Positions 8,437 through 18,430 are shown, numbered from the stretch's first letter. The stretch: DNA of 64,000 nt from Denitrovibrio sp. (GCA_002869185.1 PKTN01000003.1:1-64000); one strand, 5' to 3'. Made by a program: numbers and translations. Notes: generated by a model not told the origin, from the letters alone.

Positions 8437-10548
8437 ATGAGCATAAAAGATAAAATTAATACGAGCCTTAAGAATAAAAAACTCTACGACAATCTAAAAA
8501 CTTTTGCTTCGACCTATAAACAGGCGAAAGCTAATGCATATACAGGATTAGATTTTGATGAGCTAAAGACAGAGATGAATAGCCTGAAAGAACTCAACCG
8601 TGAAAAGGTGGACGCTCTATTCGAGGAGTTTACAAAGAACGCCTGCAAAACAGGTGCGAAGGTCTATCGAGCTGATACTGGTGAGGATGCCTGTGCATAC
8701 ATATCTAGGATATGTAAAGAGAAGGGTATTAAGTCGATAGTTAAGTCAAAGTCTATGACCTCAGAAGAGATACACCTTAATGATTACCTTGAAGATAAAG
8801 GGCTAAAACCTGTAGAGACGGACCTTGGCGAGTGGATATTACAACTTGCAGGTGAGCACCCTTCGCATATGGTTATGCCTGCTATACATAAAACTAGAGA
8901 CCAGGTGGCTGAGTTATTCGAAACAGCCCTCGGTGGCAAGGTTGATAGAGAAAATATCGACGAGATGGTTAAAATAGCCAGACATGAACTCCGCTCTGAA
9001 TATTTTGAGGCTGGGGCTGGACTGACAGGTGCTAATGTGGCAGTTGCTGAGACAGGAACCATAGGGATAGTGACCAATGAAGGTAACGCAAGGCTGAGCA
9101 GTAGTTTGCCACCTGTTCATTTTGTGCTAATGGGTTATGAGAAGCTTGTACCTGATTTCGAGACAGCTCTTAAACTGATTAGGATGCTCCCTAAGTCTGC
9201 TACGGGGCAGATGATAAGTACTTATGTGACATGGATAAAAGGGCAGAACGAATCCTTTAAATCTGATAGCGGAGCTAAAGAGGTTCATTACATTTTCCTT
9301 GATAATGGCAGGTTGGCATTCCTTGAGCATGAAATCCTTGCTGAAGCCCTTAAATGTATGAGATGCGGTAGCTGCGCAAATATATGCCCCGCTTATGAGA
9401 TGGTAGGTGGTCATGTTTTTGGTCATGTTTATATAGGCGCTATTGGGCTTATTATGACATCAATGTTTCATGGAGATGATAAGGCTAGAGATATACTAAA
9501 GATGTGTATAGGGTGTCGTGCGTGCTCTTCTAATTGTCCGTCTGGGATTGATCTACAAAAGATTATTGCTGAGCTTAATGTCTATTCAGGTAAAAAATAT
9601 GGAGTAGGTAAGGCTAGGAAATTTATATACTCAAGTGTGCTTACTAACCCGAATCTGTTTAAAAACTTAATGTCTATAGGGCAACTAGTGTCAAAACCTA
9701 TGGTTAAGGATAATGCTATCAAGAGTATCCCTTTCGCTGGTGAGCTGAATTTCAGAGTGCTCCCGTCTATTGCGGAGAGGACATTTACTGAGATGCACAA
9801 ATCACACGTATCTGAAGTAACTAAACCAATAAAAAAGATATTCTTTTATCAGGGGTGTGCTGTTGAGTACTTTTTCCCTCAGATGGGGATGGCGCTGGTT
9901 GAGCTTCTAGAGAGTAAAGGGTACGAAGTTGACGTGCCTGAGGTTGCTGTCTGCTGTGGTCTGCCAGCTTTACATGGTGGAGACGGTGAAGGTGGTCGCA
10001 GAAGTATCCAGACAACCCTTGCTATGATGAAAAATCCTGATGATTATGATGCATATATAGTGCTTTGCCCAAGTTGTGGTTTCGCTGTTAAGGATGACTT
10101 TATGCACTATATGTCGGATAACCCAGACATGTATAAGCAGGCGAGTGTTATCTCTGATAAGGTTATTTCGTTGGCGAATTTCTTGGAAAAAGAAGGAGTA
10201 GAGTTGAGCTTAGAAGGCAATATGAAGGTGACATATCACTCCCCTTGCCACCAGAAACGTGGTTTAGGTAGTGGTGCTGAAGAACTTCTTAAAAGCATAC
10301 TTGGAGATAGATTTGTACCAATGAATGACAGCGATGTTTGTTGCGGATTCGGTGGAAGCTGGTCGATAGATTTTCCTGGTATGTCGAAAGGAATATTAGG
10401 TAAGAAGATAGAGAATATTGATGCAACTGAGGCTGATATAGTTTTAACTGATTGCCCAGGTTGTGTTATGCAGATAAAAGGTGGCTTGAGCAAATATGAT
10501 AGACCACAGAAGGTTATACATATTTCTGAGTTACTGAACGGTATTTAG
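8437..10548 (+). CDS. LutB-LutA fusion, L-lactate dehydrogenase Fe-S subunit (LldH-like)
   Basis: 703 residues joining what are usually two proteins. An N-terminal LUD domain (about 60-290, with AVAETGTIGIVTNEGNARL) is followed by two [4Fe-4S] motifs (CMRCGSCANICP near 307 and CIGCRACSSNCP near 357). Two LutA-type CCG domains complete it (VCCGLPALHGG near 505; VCCGFGGSW near 634 with CPGCVMQIKGG). The layout matches the fused LldH partner of LldG in Desulfovibrio. It should oxidise L-lactate to pyruvate and pass electrons through its clusters. Its stop overlaps the stop of the convergent lipoprotein gene by four bases. No lactate permease was found in the window. Confidence 0.87.
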   Translation: MSIKDKINTSLKNKKLYDNLKTFASTYKQAKANAYTGLDFDELKTEMNSLKELNREKVDALFEEFTKNACKTGAKVYRADTGEDACAYISRICKEKGIKSIVKSKSMTSEEIHLNDYLEDKGLKPVETDLGEWILQLAGEHPSHMVMPAIHKTRDQVAELFETALGGKVDRENIDEMVKIARHELRSEYFEAGAGLTGANVAVAETGTIGIVTNEGNARLSSSLPPVHFVLMGYEKLVPDFETALKLIRMLPKSATGQMISTYVTWIKGQNESFKSDSGAKEVHYIFLDNGRLAFLEHEILAEALKCMRCGSCANICPAYEMVGGHVFGHVYIGAIGLIMTSMFHGDDKARDILKMCIGCRACSSNCPSGIDLQKIIAELNVYSGKKYGVGKARKFIYSSVLTNPNLFKNLMSIGQLVSKPMVKDNAIKSIPFAGELNFRVLPSIAERTFTEMHKSHVSEVTKPIKKIFFYQGCAVEYFFPQMGMALVELLESKGYEVDVPEVAVCCGLPALHGGDGEGGRRSIQTTLAMMKNPDDYDAYIVLCPSCGFAVKDDFMHYMSDNPDMYKQASVISDKVISLANFLEKEGVELSLEGNMKVTYHSPCHQKRGLGSGAEELLKSILGDRFVPMNDSDVCCGFGGSWSIDFPGMSKGILGKKIENIDATEADIVLTDCPGCVMQIKGGLSKYDRPQKVIHISELLNGI

Positions 10549-12632
10549 TTTAGCGATTTTAGATAGTAGTCGCTCTCTTTTAGTGCCTCGTGATTTTCTG
10601 CACTAAAAGGTTTTGTATAGTTACCCATTAAACCATTAAAGGTCTGGATGTTCTCTAGGCCTTTTTTTATGCTCTCATGGTCTGTCTTGCCGGATTCTTT
10701 TATAGACTGAAAGAGCATCATAGCAAGGTCATAAGCGTGCACGGTTGCAGGTAGAAACCTTTTGTTAGACACATCCCAGTCGCATAGCTTGCAACTATTA
10801 AAAGCATCCTGAAAGTTCTGAGTATCAAAAAACTTACTCGCCCTTGTTTGGATATACTTGATAGCAAATCCTTGTGATACTTCTTTTAGTCTGTTATGCA
10901 TGGATGAACCTGTAATCCCCCAGTGTGAAAGAATATCTAATTTAACATCTTGCTCTTTCATTGACGTTATAAATTGGATAAGGCTATCTGCTCTGCCTAT
11001 GTAGATGACTAACTCTGTGTTTGTCTTAGCTAATTCTGCTACAGTTTTATTGAATTTATTTTTGTTTATGTCGAAGATTACTACTGATGTTGGTGTTAAT
11101 CCGAACTGATTGAGATAAAATTCCATCTTTTTAATATTTGACTTGCCCCATATAGTATTCATGCCAACTAGAGCGATTCTATTTGCATTTTCTAGAGCTT
11201 TTTTAACGAGAAACCTTGCAGCGTCTTTGTCATTTGCAGAGAGTCTGAAAACATAGTTAGGTTCATAACCGTTATTGACTAGTTCTTCACTAGACGACCA
11301 ACTTAGAAGATAAGGTATTTTTTGCTCATGTATAGCTTGGAGCGCTTCTATGACTACTGGGGTGTGCTTACCTCCAAAGATAGCTAATAAGCGGTTTTTA
11401 GAATGAATTAGACTTTTTACGTTAGTTAAACCTATGGATGGATTTAGCATTGCATCTGTTTGAACTATCCGTATAGGTTTGCCCAGGAGACCACCAGATT
11501 TATTTACCTCTTCTGTAGCCATCTGTAGCCCTAGCCTGATAGCTTTGCCTGATACCTTTTCGGGACCGCTAAAGGTAGCATTCAAACCTATAATGAATGA
11601 ATCGTATCTGTCTGTACCATATTTGTTATGAATAAACTCATCGGCGAGTATCATAATGTCACTACCTATGACTTCCCAGTATTTATTTTTAATCTCAGAT
11701 AGTTCTTTTTGAAAAGCTAGTTTGTTGCTAGGAAATAGCATGTTTACTGATATATCTCTCGATTGAAACTGGACGGTTAAATTTTCTTCACTTTTGCGTA
11801 ATTCTTCTCTTTGCCAATTTGTTATATCGTTAATAGATCTTCTGAGTATTTCTTTATGTTCTTTGCTTAGTTTATTATAGTTGTTTGAATTGATAGCTAT
11901 TATGTCACATAGGTATGCATGGTTGCTGAGGGTCAAAGTATTTTGGAGTTTATCTAGTCTGTTATTGTTTATGAAAGCTAATGAGCTCTCTTGTCCATCT
12001 ACAAGGTTGTTAGCTAGTGACTCTTTAACCCTTGATATATCTATCGCAACTGGTTTGGCGTTAAGCGTTTTGAATTGATCTTTAATTAGCGGATTAGACC
12101 TTGTCGCAAATGTAAGATTTTCGAAATCGCTAGGGGTTAGTAGTGGAGAGTTTGATGAAAACTGCTTGAATCCATTCCCCCAGATTGTAAGTCCTTTTAA
12201 GCCTAGTGGGTTCAATTTAGAAAGGATATGGTCTCCTAATGATCCGTCAATGAGCTCATAGATATCTTCTTTTTCTGAGAAGAGAAAAGGGATATCAAAA
12301 AAAAGCATTGATGGAACAAAGTTGCTAAGGTTAGATGTTGGTGTCGCTATTATATCAAGCTTCCCTGTTTGAGCTAGTTTGATTAGTACTTGTGAGTTAT
12401 CAGAGGTCTTAACAGTTTGAATGTTGATTTTTAGTGTGTGGTTGGAACGTTTGCTTACTAGATCATTCAGTTTTATCGCTGCTTTATGCATGAGAGGCTC
12501 ATTTGTGGAGTCTAATCCAAATGTTAAACTGACAAAATTATTGTTAGTGGGTATACTTGTGTCTTTTTGCTCGCAAGATACGAACATTACAAATAGCAAC
12601 ATAATAAGTAGCATGCGGAGAGAGTGCTTCAT
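10545..12632 (-). CDS. Lipoprotein fusing TRAP DctP-type and LivK-type binding domains
   Basis: 695 residues from ATG 12632, chosen for GGAG nine bases upstream. An upstream in-frame ATG at 12647 has no Shine-Dalgarno. A hydrophobic signal ends in a lipobox (MFVSC), so the protein is a membrane-anchored lipoprotein. Residues 30-340 look like a DctP TRAP solute receptor (LTFGLDSTNEPLMHKAA, FDIPFLFS, GLKGLTIWGNGFKQF). Residues 345-695 look like a Leu/Ile/Val-type ABC receptor (GLNATFSGPEKVSGKAIRLG, NKSGGLLGKPI, FGGKHTPVV). No TRAP or ABC membrane subunit is nearby. The upstream gene on the same strand is a CheW-tailed sensor 96 bases away. A sensory or signalling role is inferred rather than transport. 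Confidence 0.75.
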   Translation of the reverse strand: MKHSLRMLLIMLLFVMFVSCEQKDTSIPTNNNFVSLTFGLDSTNEPLMHKAAIKLNDLVSKRSNHTLKINIQTVKTSDNSQVLIKLAQTGKLDIIATPTSNLSNFVPSMLFFDIPFLFSEKEDIYELIDGSLGDHILSKLNPLGLKGLTIWGNGFKQFSSNSPLLTPSDFENLTFATRSNPLIKDQFKTLNAKPVAIDISRVKESLANNLVDGQESSLAFINNNRLDKLQNTLTLSNHAYLCDIIAINSNNYNKLSKEHKEILRRSINDITNWQREELRKSEENLTVQFQSRDISVNMLFPSNKLAFQKELSEIKNKYWEVIGSDIMILADEFIHNKYGTDRYDSFIIGLNATFSGPEKVSGKAIRLGLQMATEEVNKSGGLLGKPIRIVQTDAMLNPSIGLTNVKSLIHSKNRLLAIFGGKHTPVVIEALQAIHEQKIPYLLSWSSSEELVNNGYEPNYVFRLSANDKDAARFLVKKALENANRIALVGMNTIWGKSNIKKMEFYLNQFGLTPTSVVIFDINKNKFNKTVAELAKTNTELVIYIGRADSLIQFITSMKEQDVKLDILSHWGITGSSMHNRLKEVSQGFAIKYIQTRASKFFDTQNFQDAFNSCKLCDWDVSNKRFLPATVHAYDLAMMLFQSIKESGKTDHESIKKGLENIQTFNGLMGNYTKPFSAENHEALKESDYYLKSLN

Positions 12633-12728
12633 TAAAGATATCTCCATGTATATATAGCTTGATTACTATTTTAATGTAATTTTAGCCAAAAACAAGGTGA
12701 TTATTAGTATATTATATTTGATAATTCT

Positions 12729-15332
12729 TTAAATCATATCCTTTATGCAATCCAAAAGCCCATCAGGATGTAGCACAACTAAGATGTCTTGGTTTTCTGA
12801 TTTGGTTTGTGGTTTTACAATGCAATCGGTATACCTTGTGTTTTCAATAATATGGTCAGGTTGCTCAACTCTATTATTGGGTATTTCAGGGATAGCTCCT
12901 AAACCATCAACAACAAGCCCTATTAGCATTTTTTCTGTTTTCGTAATCACTATTTGTGTCTCTTTAGATATTTCACATTCCTCTTCATCGAGTATTGATC
13001 TGATATCTAGAAGCACAGTAGGGGTATTGTTGTAGATCATTTGTCCTTTGACAAAATCGCATGATCCTGGAATTACAGTGAGTCCGGATGGTTGAACAGC
13101 CTCCACTATATGTTCAGTTCTGATTCCTAACCATCTGTTACCAATGTAGAAGGTTGCAACTTCAATGCAGTCACCACCCTTTATGTCGGACCTTATATCA
13201 ATATTGTAATTTCTTTTTTTAGTGCCAGAGTTCATGTTTTCGTTTATTTCTGCAAGAGGAACGAAGACTAGCCCTAAGACGTCGTTAGAGTAATTGTCGC
13301 ACATTTTATACTCTCGATAGCCAGAGCTAGCTTGAAAACCAATAGCGTAATATGCACCTTGGTATGAGATGATGCGAGAGTTACCTTCACCGTTTGGGGT
13401 ACTGAATATGTCAGTAGGAAGATCAAGGATAGAGCCAGCTGGGAGGTCTTCAGAGGTTGAGCTGATTACATGTTTATGTCTATCTGCGAAGACTCCAAAA
13501 CATCCATCAGGAATATTGCCGTTCTCATCCCTAGGTAAAGAATCCTCTAGCATGGCAGCGAATTCTGGTTCACTGTCAAAGACAATCCCTATGCCTCCTA
13601 GGACGTTGCTTGAATCTAAACTTGATATAGCAGCACCGTATATGTATGTGTGTTTGTTGTTATAAAGCTCTGTTTGTTCGAAAGGTGATACTGAATATTT
13701 CTGAGAATCTTTGAGAGCTAGAGTTTCTCTAATCCAAGTTGCTGATATATGAGTACCAATAAGATGCTCATCCATATCGCTAGATACAGCGAGTATTTGA
13801 CCAGATTTATCATAAATGAATAGGTTGGTGTAAACTGTGTATAGGTTATTGATGTATTTTAGTATTTCAGACATCTTTTGTTTATCTTCTGGTGTTATGT
13901 GTTGTTGAGCCAAGATGTCTCTGAAGTCAGATGTGAGAGCCCACCACCTACAGTCGTTTGCCCTTTCGTAAAGGTTTCTGTCCATAATGTCTACGGATAA
14001 AGCCGCCCAAAACCAGACATTATTCAATACTGATGTAATGACTGTTTCGTGAAGGTTACCTATCGACTCTTCGAATACTTTTTTAGTTTTAGCGCCGGCA
14101 TCGGATATGTTCCAAAGTAAAATCTTTGACTTAGGGTCGTTCCCTGTAATGTTACCGTTCCAGACCGTTCTTTCAAGTTCGCTTTGGATTATATCTGCTT
14201 GTATTGGTATGTTTCTTAGCTCTTTGGAGAAAAGTTTAGGGTCCTCCATTACAGAATGAAGTATCTCTGGGTCTATCTTAGCTGATAAACCTGATGCATC
14301 AAAAGCGTGTTCGATAGGCATCATTACGTGTCCATGCCAACCAAGACCAAAAAATCCCTGATATCCGTTTGTGGAGCAAGTTTTTGCCAGATACAATCTC
14401 CCTGCAAACTTGACAATACCAAACTTGTCTTCAAGTACCATCTCCATCTTCATTCCTATAGGGATTTGGCAATGGCATGAGCTTGCTATTACAGAACCCT
14501 CGTTGTCTAGCAGAGTTATTATGGACCAGTCATTGCTAGAAGATAGGTTTTCGAAGATACCGTCCATTTCGTTATTAAAACGGAAGCATAGACATAGAAC
14601 TCCCATAGGTGAAGATTTAGGGTCGTTAGTTTCAGTTACTCTGTATGCATAAACTAAAGATTTCTCTCTGTCAGTGAGATCTGTTTTTCTGTAAAATTCT
14701 ACATAATCATCTTGTGTTGTAAGTGATTCTTTAATGACAGGATCGTTTGATTTTGTGAGTTTACTATTTCTATCCATTTGGGCTAGAACATTCCAATCGG
14801 GGTCGAGTAGTATTATGTCATAATATACTGAGTATTTGCTTGTGTATTCTTCGAATCTTGATGTTATACCCGATCTAAGTTTTTCTCTTGCCTGAGTTTT
14901 ATTTATGTTTAGGTCAGTGCACTCATCTTGTGTTAAGAGTTCCAGCTCTTGCAATTTAGTTATAAAAGTTCTGATATCTTTATCTGTAGCAAGGAAACCT
15001 ATGTCAGCAGTTCGCTCAAAAAGATTTCTGATTACAATATCGACCGCAACCTGCGCCTTTGAGCTAATCTCTTGTGATGCTTTCTTTAAGTTTTCGAGTC
15101 CAAGTTGACTGAGCAGTTCATTAGTCAGATGTTTGAAGCCCTCTCGTGTACCTGACATGTTTGTGCCAGTTCCGCTGATTTGTCCAAGTATAGTCAACAG
15201 ATCCCATTGGCTCGCAAGGATTCTAAGTTCTTCTCTGTAATCTTCCAAGCTTGTCATGTGAGTAATGATGCTTCCTAGCTGTTTTGGTATTTGAACATCT
15301 TTGTAGGTTATTAAGTCATTTTGATGCATCAT
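12729..15332 (-). CDS. Soluble CheW-domain sensor protein with cache-like sensory region
   Basis: 867 residues. The C-terminal 160 residues form a CheW domain (IEVATFYIGNRWLGIRTEHI, VIPGSCDFVKGQMIYNN, PTVLLDIRS, IGLVVDGLG). The long N-terminal region has segments reminiscent of cache/PAS sensors (YSVYYDIILLDPDWNVLAQ; TLLDNEGSVIASS; LFIYDKSGQILAVSS), but I cannot assign a family firmly. No signal peptide or membrane segment is visible, so it should be cytoplasmic. It lacks a methyl-accepting coiled coil. The second of two adjacent ATGs (15329) is better spaced from GGAG. It is probably cotranscribed with the lipoprotein gene. It may bring a sensory input to a CheA kinase, but ligand and partner are unknown. 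Confidence 0.7.
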   Translation of the reverse strand: MMHQNDLITYKDVQIPKQLGSIITHMTSLEDYREELRILASQWDLLTILGQISGTGTNMSGTREGFKHLTNELLSQLGLENLKKASQEISSKAQVAVDIVIRNLFERTADIGFLATDKDIRTFITKLQELELLTQDECTDLNINKTQAREKLRSGITSRFEEYTSKYSVYYDIILLDPDWNVLAQMDRNSKLTKSNDPVIKESLTTQDDYVEFYRKTDLTDREKSLVYAYRVTETNDPKSSPMGVLCLCFRFNNEMDGIFENLSSSNDWSIITLLDNEGSVIASSCHCQIPIGMKMEMVLEDKFGIVKFAGRLYLAKTCSTNGYQGFFGLGWHGHVMMPIEHAFDASGLSAKIDPEILHSVMEDPKLFSKELRNIPIQADIIQSELERTVWNGNITGNDPKSKILLWNISDAGAKTKKVFEESIGNLHETVITSVLNNVWFWAALSVDIMDRNLYERANDCRWWALTSDFRDILAQQHITPEDKQKMSEILKYINNLYTVYTNLFIYDKSGQILAVSSDMDEHLIGTHISATWIRETLALKDSQKYSVSPFEQTELYNNKHTYIYGAAISSLDSSNVLGGIGIVFDSEPEFAAMLEDSLPRDENGNIPDGCFGVFADRHKHVISSTSEDLPAGSILDLPTDIFSTPNGEGNSRIISYQGAYYAIGFQASSGYREYKMCDNYSNDVLGLVFVPLAEINENMNSGTKKRNYNIDIRSDIKGGDCIEVATFYIGNRWLGIRTEHIVEAVQPSGLTVIPGSCDFVKGQMIYNNTPTVLLDIRSILDEEECEISKETQIVITKTEKMLIGLVVDGLGAIPEIPNNRVEQPDHIIENTRYTDCIVKPQTKSENQDILVVLHPDGLLDCIKDMI

Positions 15333-15618
15333 ATGGCTCCATTGATATTAATTGTAATATTATATGTAAAAGCATTAACTGTGCCAAAAGGACTCGCGAT
15401 ATCAAACTAAAGTTTGTTAAATTAAAGTGTAATAACATTAGTGTATTGCAATAAATAATAAGGATATATTGATTGTTGCATAAATGACATTTTACGTAAT
15501 ATATATAACAATTGATATTGTTTGGATTTTCAGTAAATATTTTTTGTTTTTGGGTTCTACCTAGAGATGTTATTATGTATAATTAAGTTGTTCGTTCAGA
15601 TCGGAAAAAGGAGCTGTT
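15333..15618. other. Divergent intergenic region before gcvT
   Basis: AT-rich spacer between the CheW-type gene and gcvT. A consensus TATAAT lies at 15578-15583 with no good -35 upstream. A strong GGAG precedes gcvT. I looked for the conserved core of a glycine riboswitch and did not find one. Confidence 0.5.
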
Positions 15619-16728
15619 ATGAGTGAAGATAAAAAGACTCCGTTGTACCAATCACATGTAAATTCAAAGGCGAAGATGGTCCCCTTTGGTGGCTGGTGTA
15701 TGCCTATTCAGTACGAAGGTATTATTGCTGAAACAGAACATTGTCGTACGAGTGTTTCAATTTTTGATACATGTCATATGGGTGAATTTAGGTTTAAAGG
15801 TGATATTGTGAATTCTGGGATAGAGGCGGCGATTTCCTTCCCTATTAGTAAAGTGCCTGTAGGTAAATGTAAGTATGGATTCCTGATGAATAGCTCTGGG
15901 GGCGTTGTTGACGACCTTATAGTTTATCGCATCGCTGAAGATGAACTCATGATGGTAGTTAATGCTGCTACTTGTGATAATGACTTTAAGTACATGAGCT
16001 CATTTTTAAGTGGTGATTATATCTTTGAGAATAACTCAGATAAAACATCAAAGATTGATGTGCAAGGTCCACTTTCGAAAGAGGTTATGAAGCTGTTTTT
16101 TGACGGTGATTTTGACAGTATGAAGTATTTTGGGTTTATTTATTCTAAGTACCAAGGTCAGGACATTCTGATAAGCCGAACAGGCTATACAGGCGAACTT
16201 GGCTATGAAATATACTCTGATGTATCACTTGCAGAATCGATGTGGGATAAGCTTCTTAGTGATGAGCGAGTAAAACCTGCTGGGCTTGGAGCGAGAGATA
16301 TCCTCAGACTTGAAATAGGTCTTAGCTTGTATGGACAAGAGCTGAACGAGAAGATCACACCTGTTGAGGCTGGCTTGCCTTTCTTTGTTGATTTCGAAAA
16401 AGAATTCGTAAGCTCAGACATTCTAAAAGAGCAGAAAGAGAAAGGAACCGAAAGGGTTAAGATAGCCTTTATGGCTGAAACCAGACGCTCTCCAAGGCAT
16501 GATTTTGAGATATATTCAGGTGACGAGCTCATTGGTGAGGTTACTAGTGGAGTATTCTCTCCTATGCTTAAAAAAGGCATAGGTCTTGGGCTAGTAAAGG
16601 CTGGGTATGATAAGATTGGTACAGATATACAGATCATTAGTGGAAGATCAAAAATCGATGCAAAGGTTTGCGAACTTCCGTTTTATAAAAATGGCACAGC
16701 CAGAAAAAAAATAATCGGAGCAGGATAA
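15619..16728 (+). CDS. gcvT: Aminomethyltransferase (glycine cleavage T protein)
   Basis: 369 residues, full length for GcvT. The protein transfers the methylene group from lipoyl-bound aminomethyl on GcvH to tetrahydrofolate and releases ammonia. Family signatures include MVPFGGWCMPIQY near the start, the folate-site region VDDLIVYRI, SRTGYTGELGYEIY and GLGARDILRLEIGLSLYGQEL. The start follows AAAAAGGAG. It opens a tight operon of glycine cleavage and lipoylation genes; its stop overlaps the gcvH start by one base (TAATG). Confidence 0.96.
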   Translation: MSEDKKTPLYQSHVNSKAKMVPFGGWCMPIQYEGIIAETEHCRTSVSIFDTCHMGEFRFKGDIVNSGIEAAISFPISKVPVGKCKYGFLMNSSGGVVDDLIVYRIAEDELMMVVNAATCDNDFKYMSSFLSGDYIFENNSDKTSKIDVQGPLSKEVMKLFFDGDFDSMKYFGFIYSKYQGQDILISRTGYTGELGYEIYSDVSLAESMWDKLLSDERVKPAGLGARDILRLEIGLSLYGQELNEKITPVEAGLPFFVDFEKEFVSSDILKEQKEKGTERVKIAFMAETRRSPRHDFEIYSGDELIGEVTSGVFSPMLKKGIGLGLVKAGYDKIGTDIQIISGRSKIDAKVCELPFYKNGTARKKIIGAG

Positions 16729-17099
16729 TGAGTATTTTTTACACAAAAGAACATGAGTGGATCAAAGTAGTAGGCGATAAAGGAACAATAGGTATATCTA
16801 CGTATGCTGCGGACCAGCTTGGTGATATTACTTTTGTTGAGCTGCCAGAGGTTGGTGACGAGATAGAAAAAGGCGAAATTTTTTGTAGCGTAGAATCTGT
16901 TAAGGCAGCTAGTGATATTTATGCTCCTATGTCTGGGGTTATCACAGATATTAACGACGAGCTTGAGTCAGCCCCTGAAACTGTCAATGATAGTGCAGAG
17001 GATACAGGCTGGATAGCCAAGATCACAATAATTGATATAGATGAAGAGGAGCTACTCACTACTGAAGAGTATGACGCATATATCGAAACACTCGATTAG
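16728..17099 (+). CDS. gcvH: Glycine cleavage system H protein
   Basis: 123 residues, typical length. GcvH shuttles the aminomethyl group between the P, T and L proteins on a lipoyl arm. The lipoylated lysine is Lys59 within VESVKAASDIYAP, and YTKEHEWIKV marks the start. It lies between gcvT and gcvPA, and the same operon encodes enzymes that can build the lipoyl group on it. Confidence 0.97.
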   Translation: MSIFYTKEHEWIKVVGDKGTIGISTYAADQLGDITFVELPEVGDEIEKGEIFCSVESVKAASDIYAPMSGVITDINDELESAPETVNDSAEDTGWIAKITIIDIDEEELLTTEEYDAYIETLD

Positions 17100-17107
17100 G
17101 ATATAAA

Positions 17108-18430
17108 ATGAAATTTACACCACATACTGCACAAGAAGTTGCAGAAATGCTAGGTACTATCGGTGTTTCTGAGATTGATGATCTCTTTGCACCGATCCCT
17201 GCAGAGCTTAAGACGGAAGGACTTGATTTGCCTAAAGGGATTAGTGAACCTGAAGCTGTTAGGCAGCTTAAAAAACTTTCTGGAAAGAATAAAGCAGATA
17301 TGACATGTTTTTTGGGTGGCGGAGTTTACGACCATTTCATCCCCTCGGCTGTTGATGCTATTTCTTCGAGACCAGAATTTTATACAGCATATACTCCATA
17401 CCAACCAGAGGCATCACAGGGTACATTGCAGGCTCTATACGAATTTCAGACAATGATGTGTGAGATGACTGGTATGGAAGCTAGTAATGCATCAATGTAT
17501 GATGGCGGTACGGCACTAGCTGAGGCGGCTTTAATGGCGCTTCGTATATCAAAAAAACGTAATAAAATAGTTATAGATAGCTCTGTCAATCCAGTTCATA
17601 AAAAGATAGTCGAAACTTACCTCAGTTTTCTTGATGCAGAGGTGATAGATGTTGTTTACGGGTCAGGCGAATCAGTTGAAAAATATATAGACGGTACTGT
17701 CGCAGGTTTTTTATTTCAGAACCCAGCTTTTGACGGAACAGTGCAAGATTTTACAGATATAGTTGCTAAGGTTCAGGCTGATAAATCTGTAGCTGTGGCA
17801 TCTGTTTATCCGATCTCTCTCGGGGCTGTGAAAAGCCCGGGCGAAATGGGATTTGATGTTGCTGTTGGTGATGGTCAGTCACTAGGTAATCCACTATCTT
17901 TTGGTGGACCTTACTTTGGTTTTATGACTACAACAAAGAAGCATATTAGAAACTTACCTGGCAGAATAACAGGTAAGACTGTTGATACTGAAGGGCGTGA
18001 TGGTTACGTACTGACTCTTCAGGCGAGAGAGCAACATATCAGACGAGCAAAAGCTACTTCTAATATCTGTAGTAACCAGTCACTTTGCGCTATGAACGGA
18101 CTGTTTTATATGGCTCTTATGGGATCAAAGGGGCTAGAAGATGTTGCCGCACTTTGCAAGAGTAAGGCTGAATATGCAAAAGAAAAATTAGCTGAGCTTG
18201 ACGGTGTAAGTGTTGTTAATGACGGCATAACTTTTAATGAATTTGTAATAGAACTACCTGTAAATGCAAGCGAAGTTTGTGCAAAGACTGCAAAAAATAG
18301 TATCCTTGCTGGTATCCCTTTTGGACACTATGTAGAGGGTGCAGAGAATAAACTATTGGTAGCTATCACAGAGCAGAGGACAAAAGAAGAGATCGACTCA
18401 CTTGTATCTGAGATCGGAGGTGCAATATGA
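17108..18430 (+). CDS. gcvPA: Glycine dehydrogenase (decarboxylating) subunit 1
   Basis: 440 residues, the usual size of the N-terminal half of the split P protein. Recognisable stretches are FLGGGVYDHFIPS, FYTAYTPYQPEASQGTLQ, EFQTMMCEMTGM and the late GRDGYVLTLQAREQHIRR. With GcvPB it forms the PLP enzyme that decarboxylates glycine and loads GcvH. Start ATG is nine bases after gcvH, and its end overlaps gcvPB by four bases (ATGA). The split arrangement is common in Firmicutes, Thermotogae and many anaerobes. Confidence 0.96.
   Translation: MKFTPHTAQEVAEMLGTIGVSEIDDLFAPIPAELKTEGLDLPKGISEPEAVRQLKKLSGKNKADMTCFLGGGVYDHFIPSAVDAISSRPEFYTAYTPYQPEASQGTLQALYEFQTMMCEMTGMEASNASMYDGGTALAEAALMALRISKKRNKIVIDSSVNPVHKKIVETYLSFLDAEVIDVVYGSGESVEKYIDGTVAGFLFQNPAFDGTVQDFTDIVAKVQADKSVAVASVYPISLGAVKSPGEMGFDVAVGDGQSLGNPLSFGGPYFGFMTTTKKHIRNLPGRITGKTVDTEGRDGYVLTLQAREQHIRRAKATSNICSNQSLCAMNGLFYMALMGSKGLEDVAALCKSKAEYAKEKLAELDGVSVVNDGITFNEFVIELPVNASEVCAKTAKNSILAGIPFGHYVEGAENKLLVAITEQRTKEEIDSLVSEIGGAI

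Noticed and set aside
15333..15618. Glycine riboswitch upstream of gcvT
   Set aside because: The region was read for the conserved tandem aptamer core and none was found; the spacer is uniformly AT-rich.
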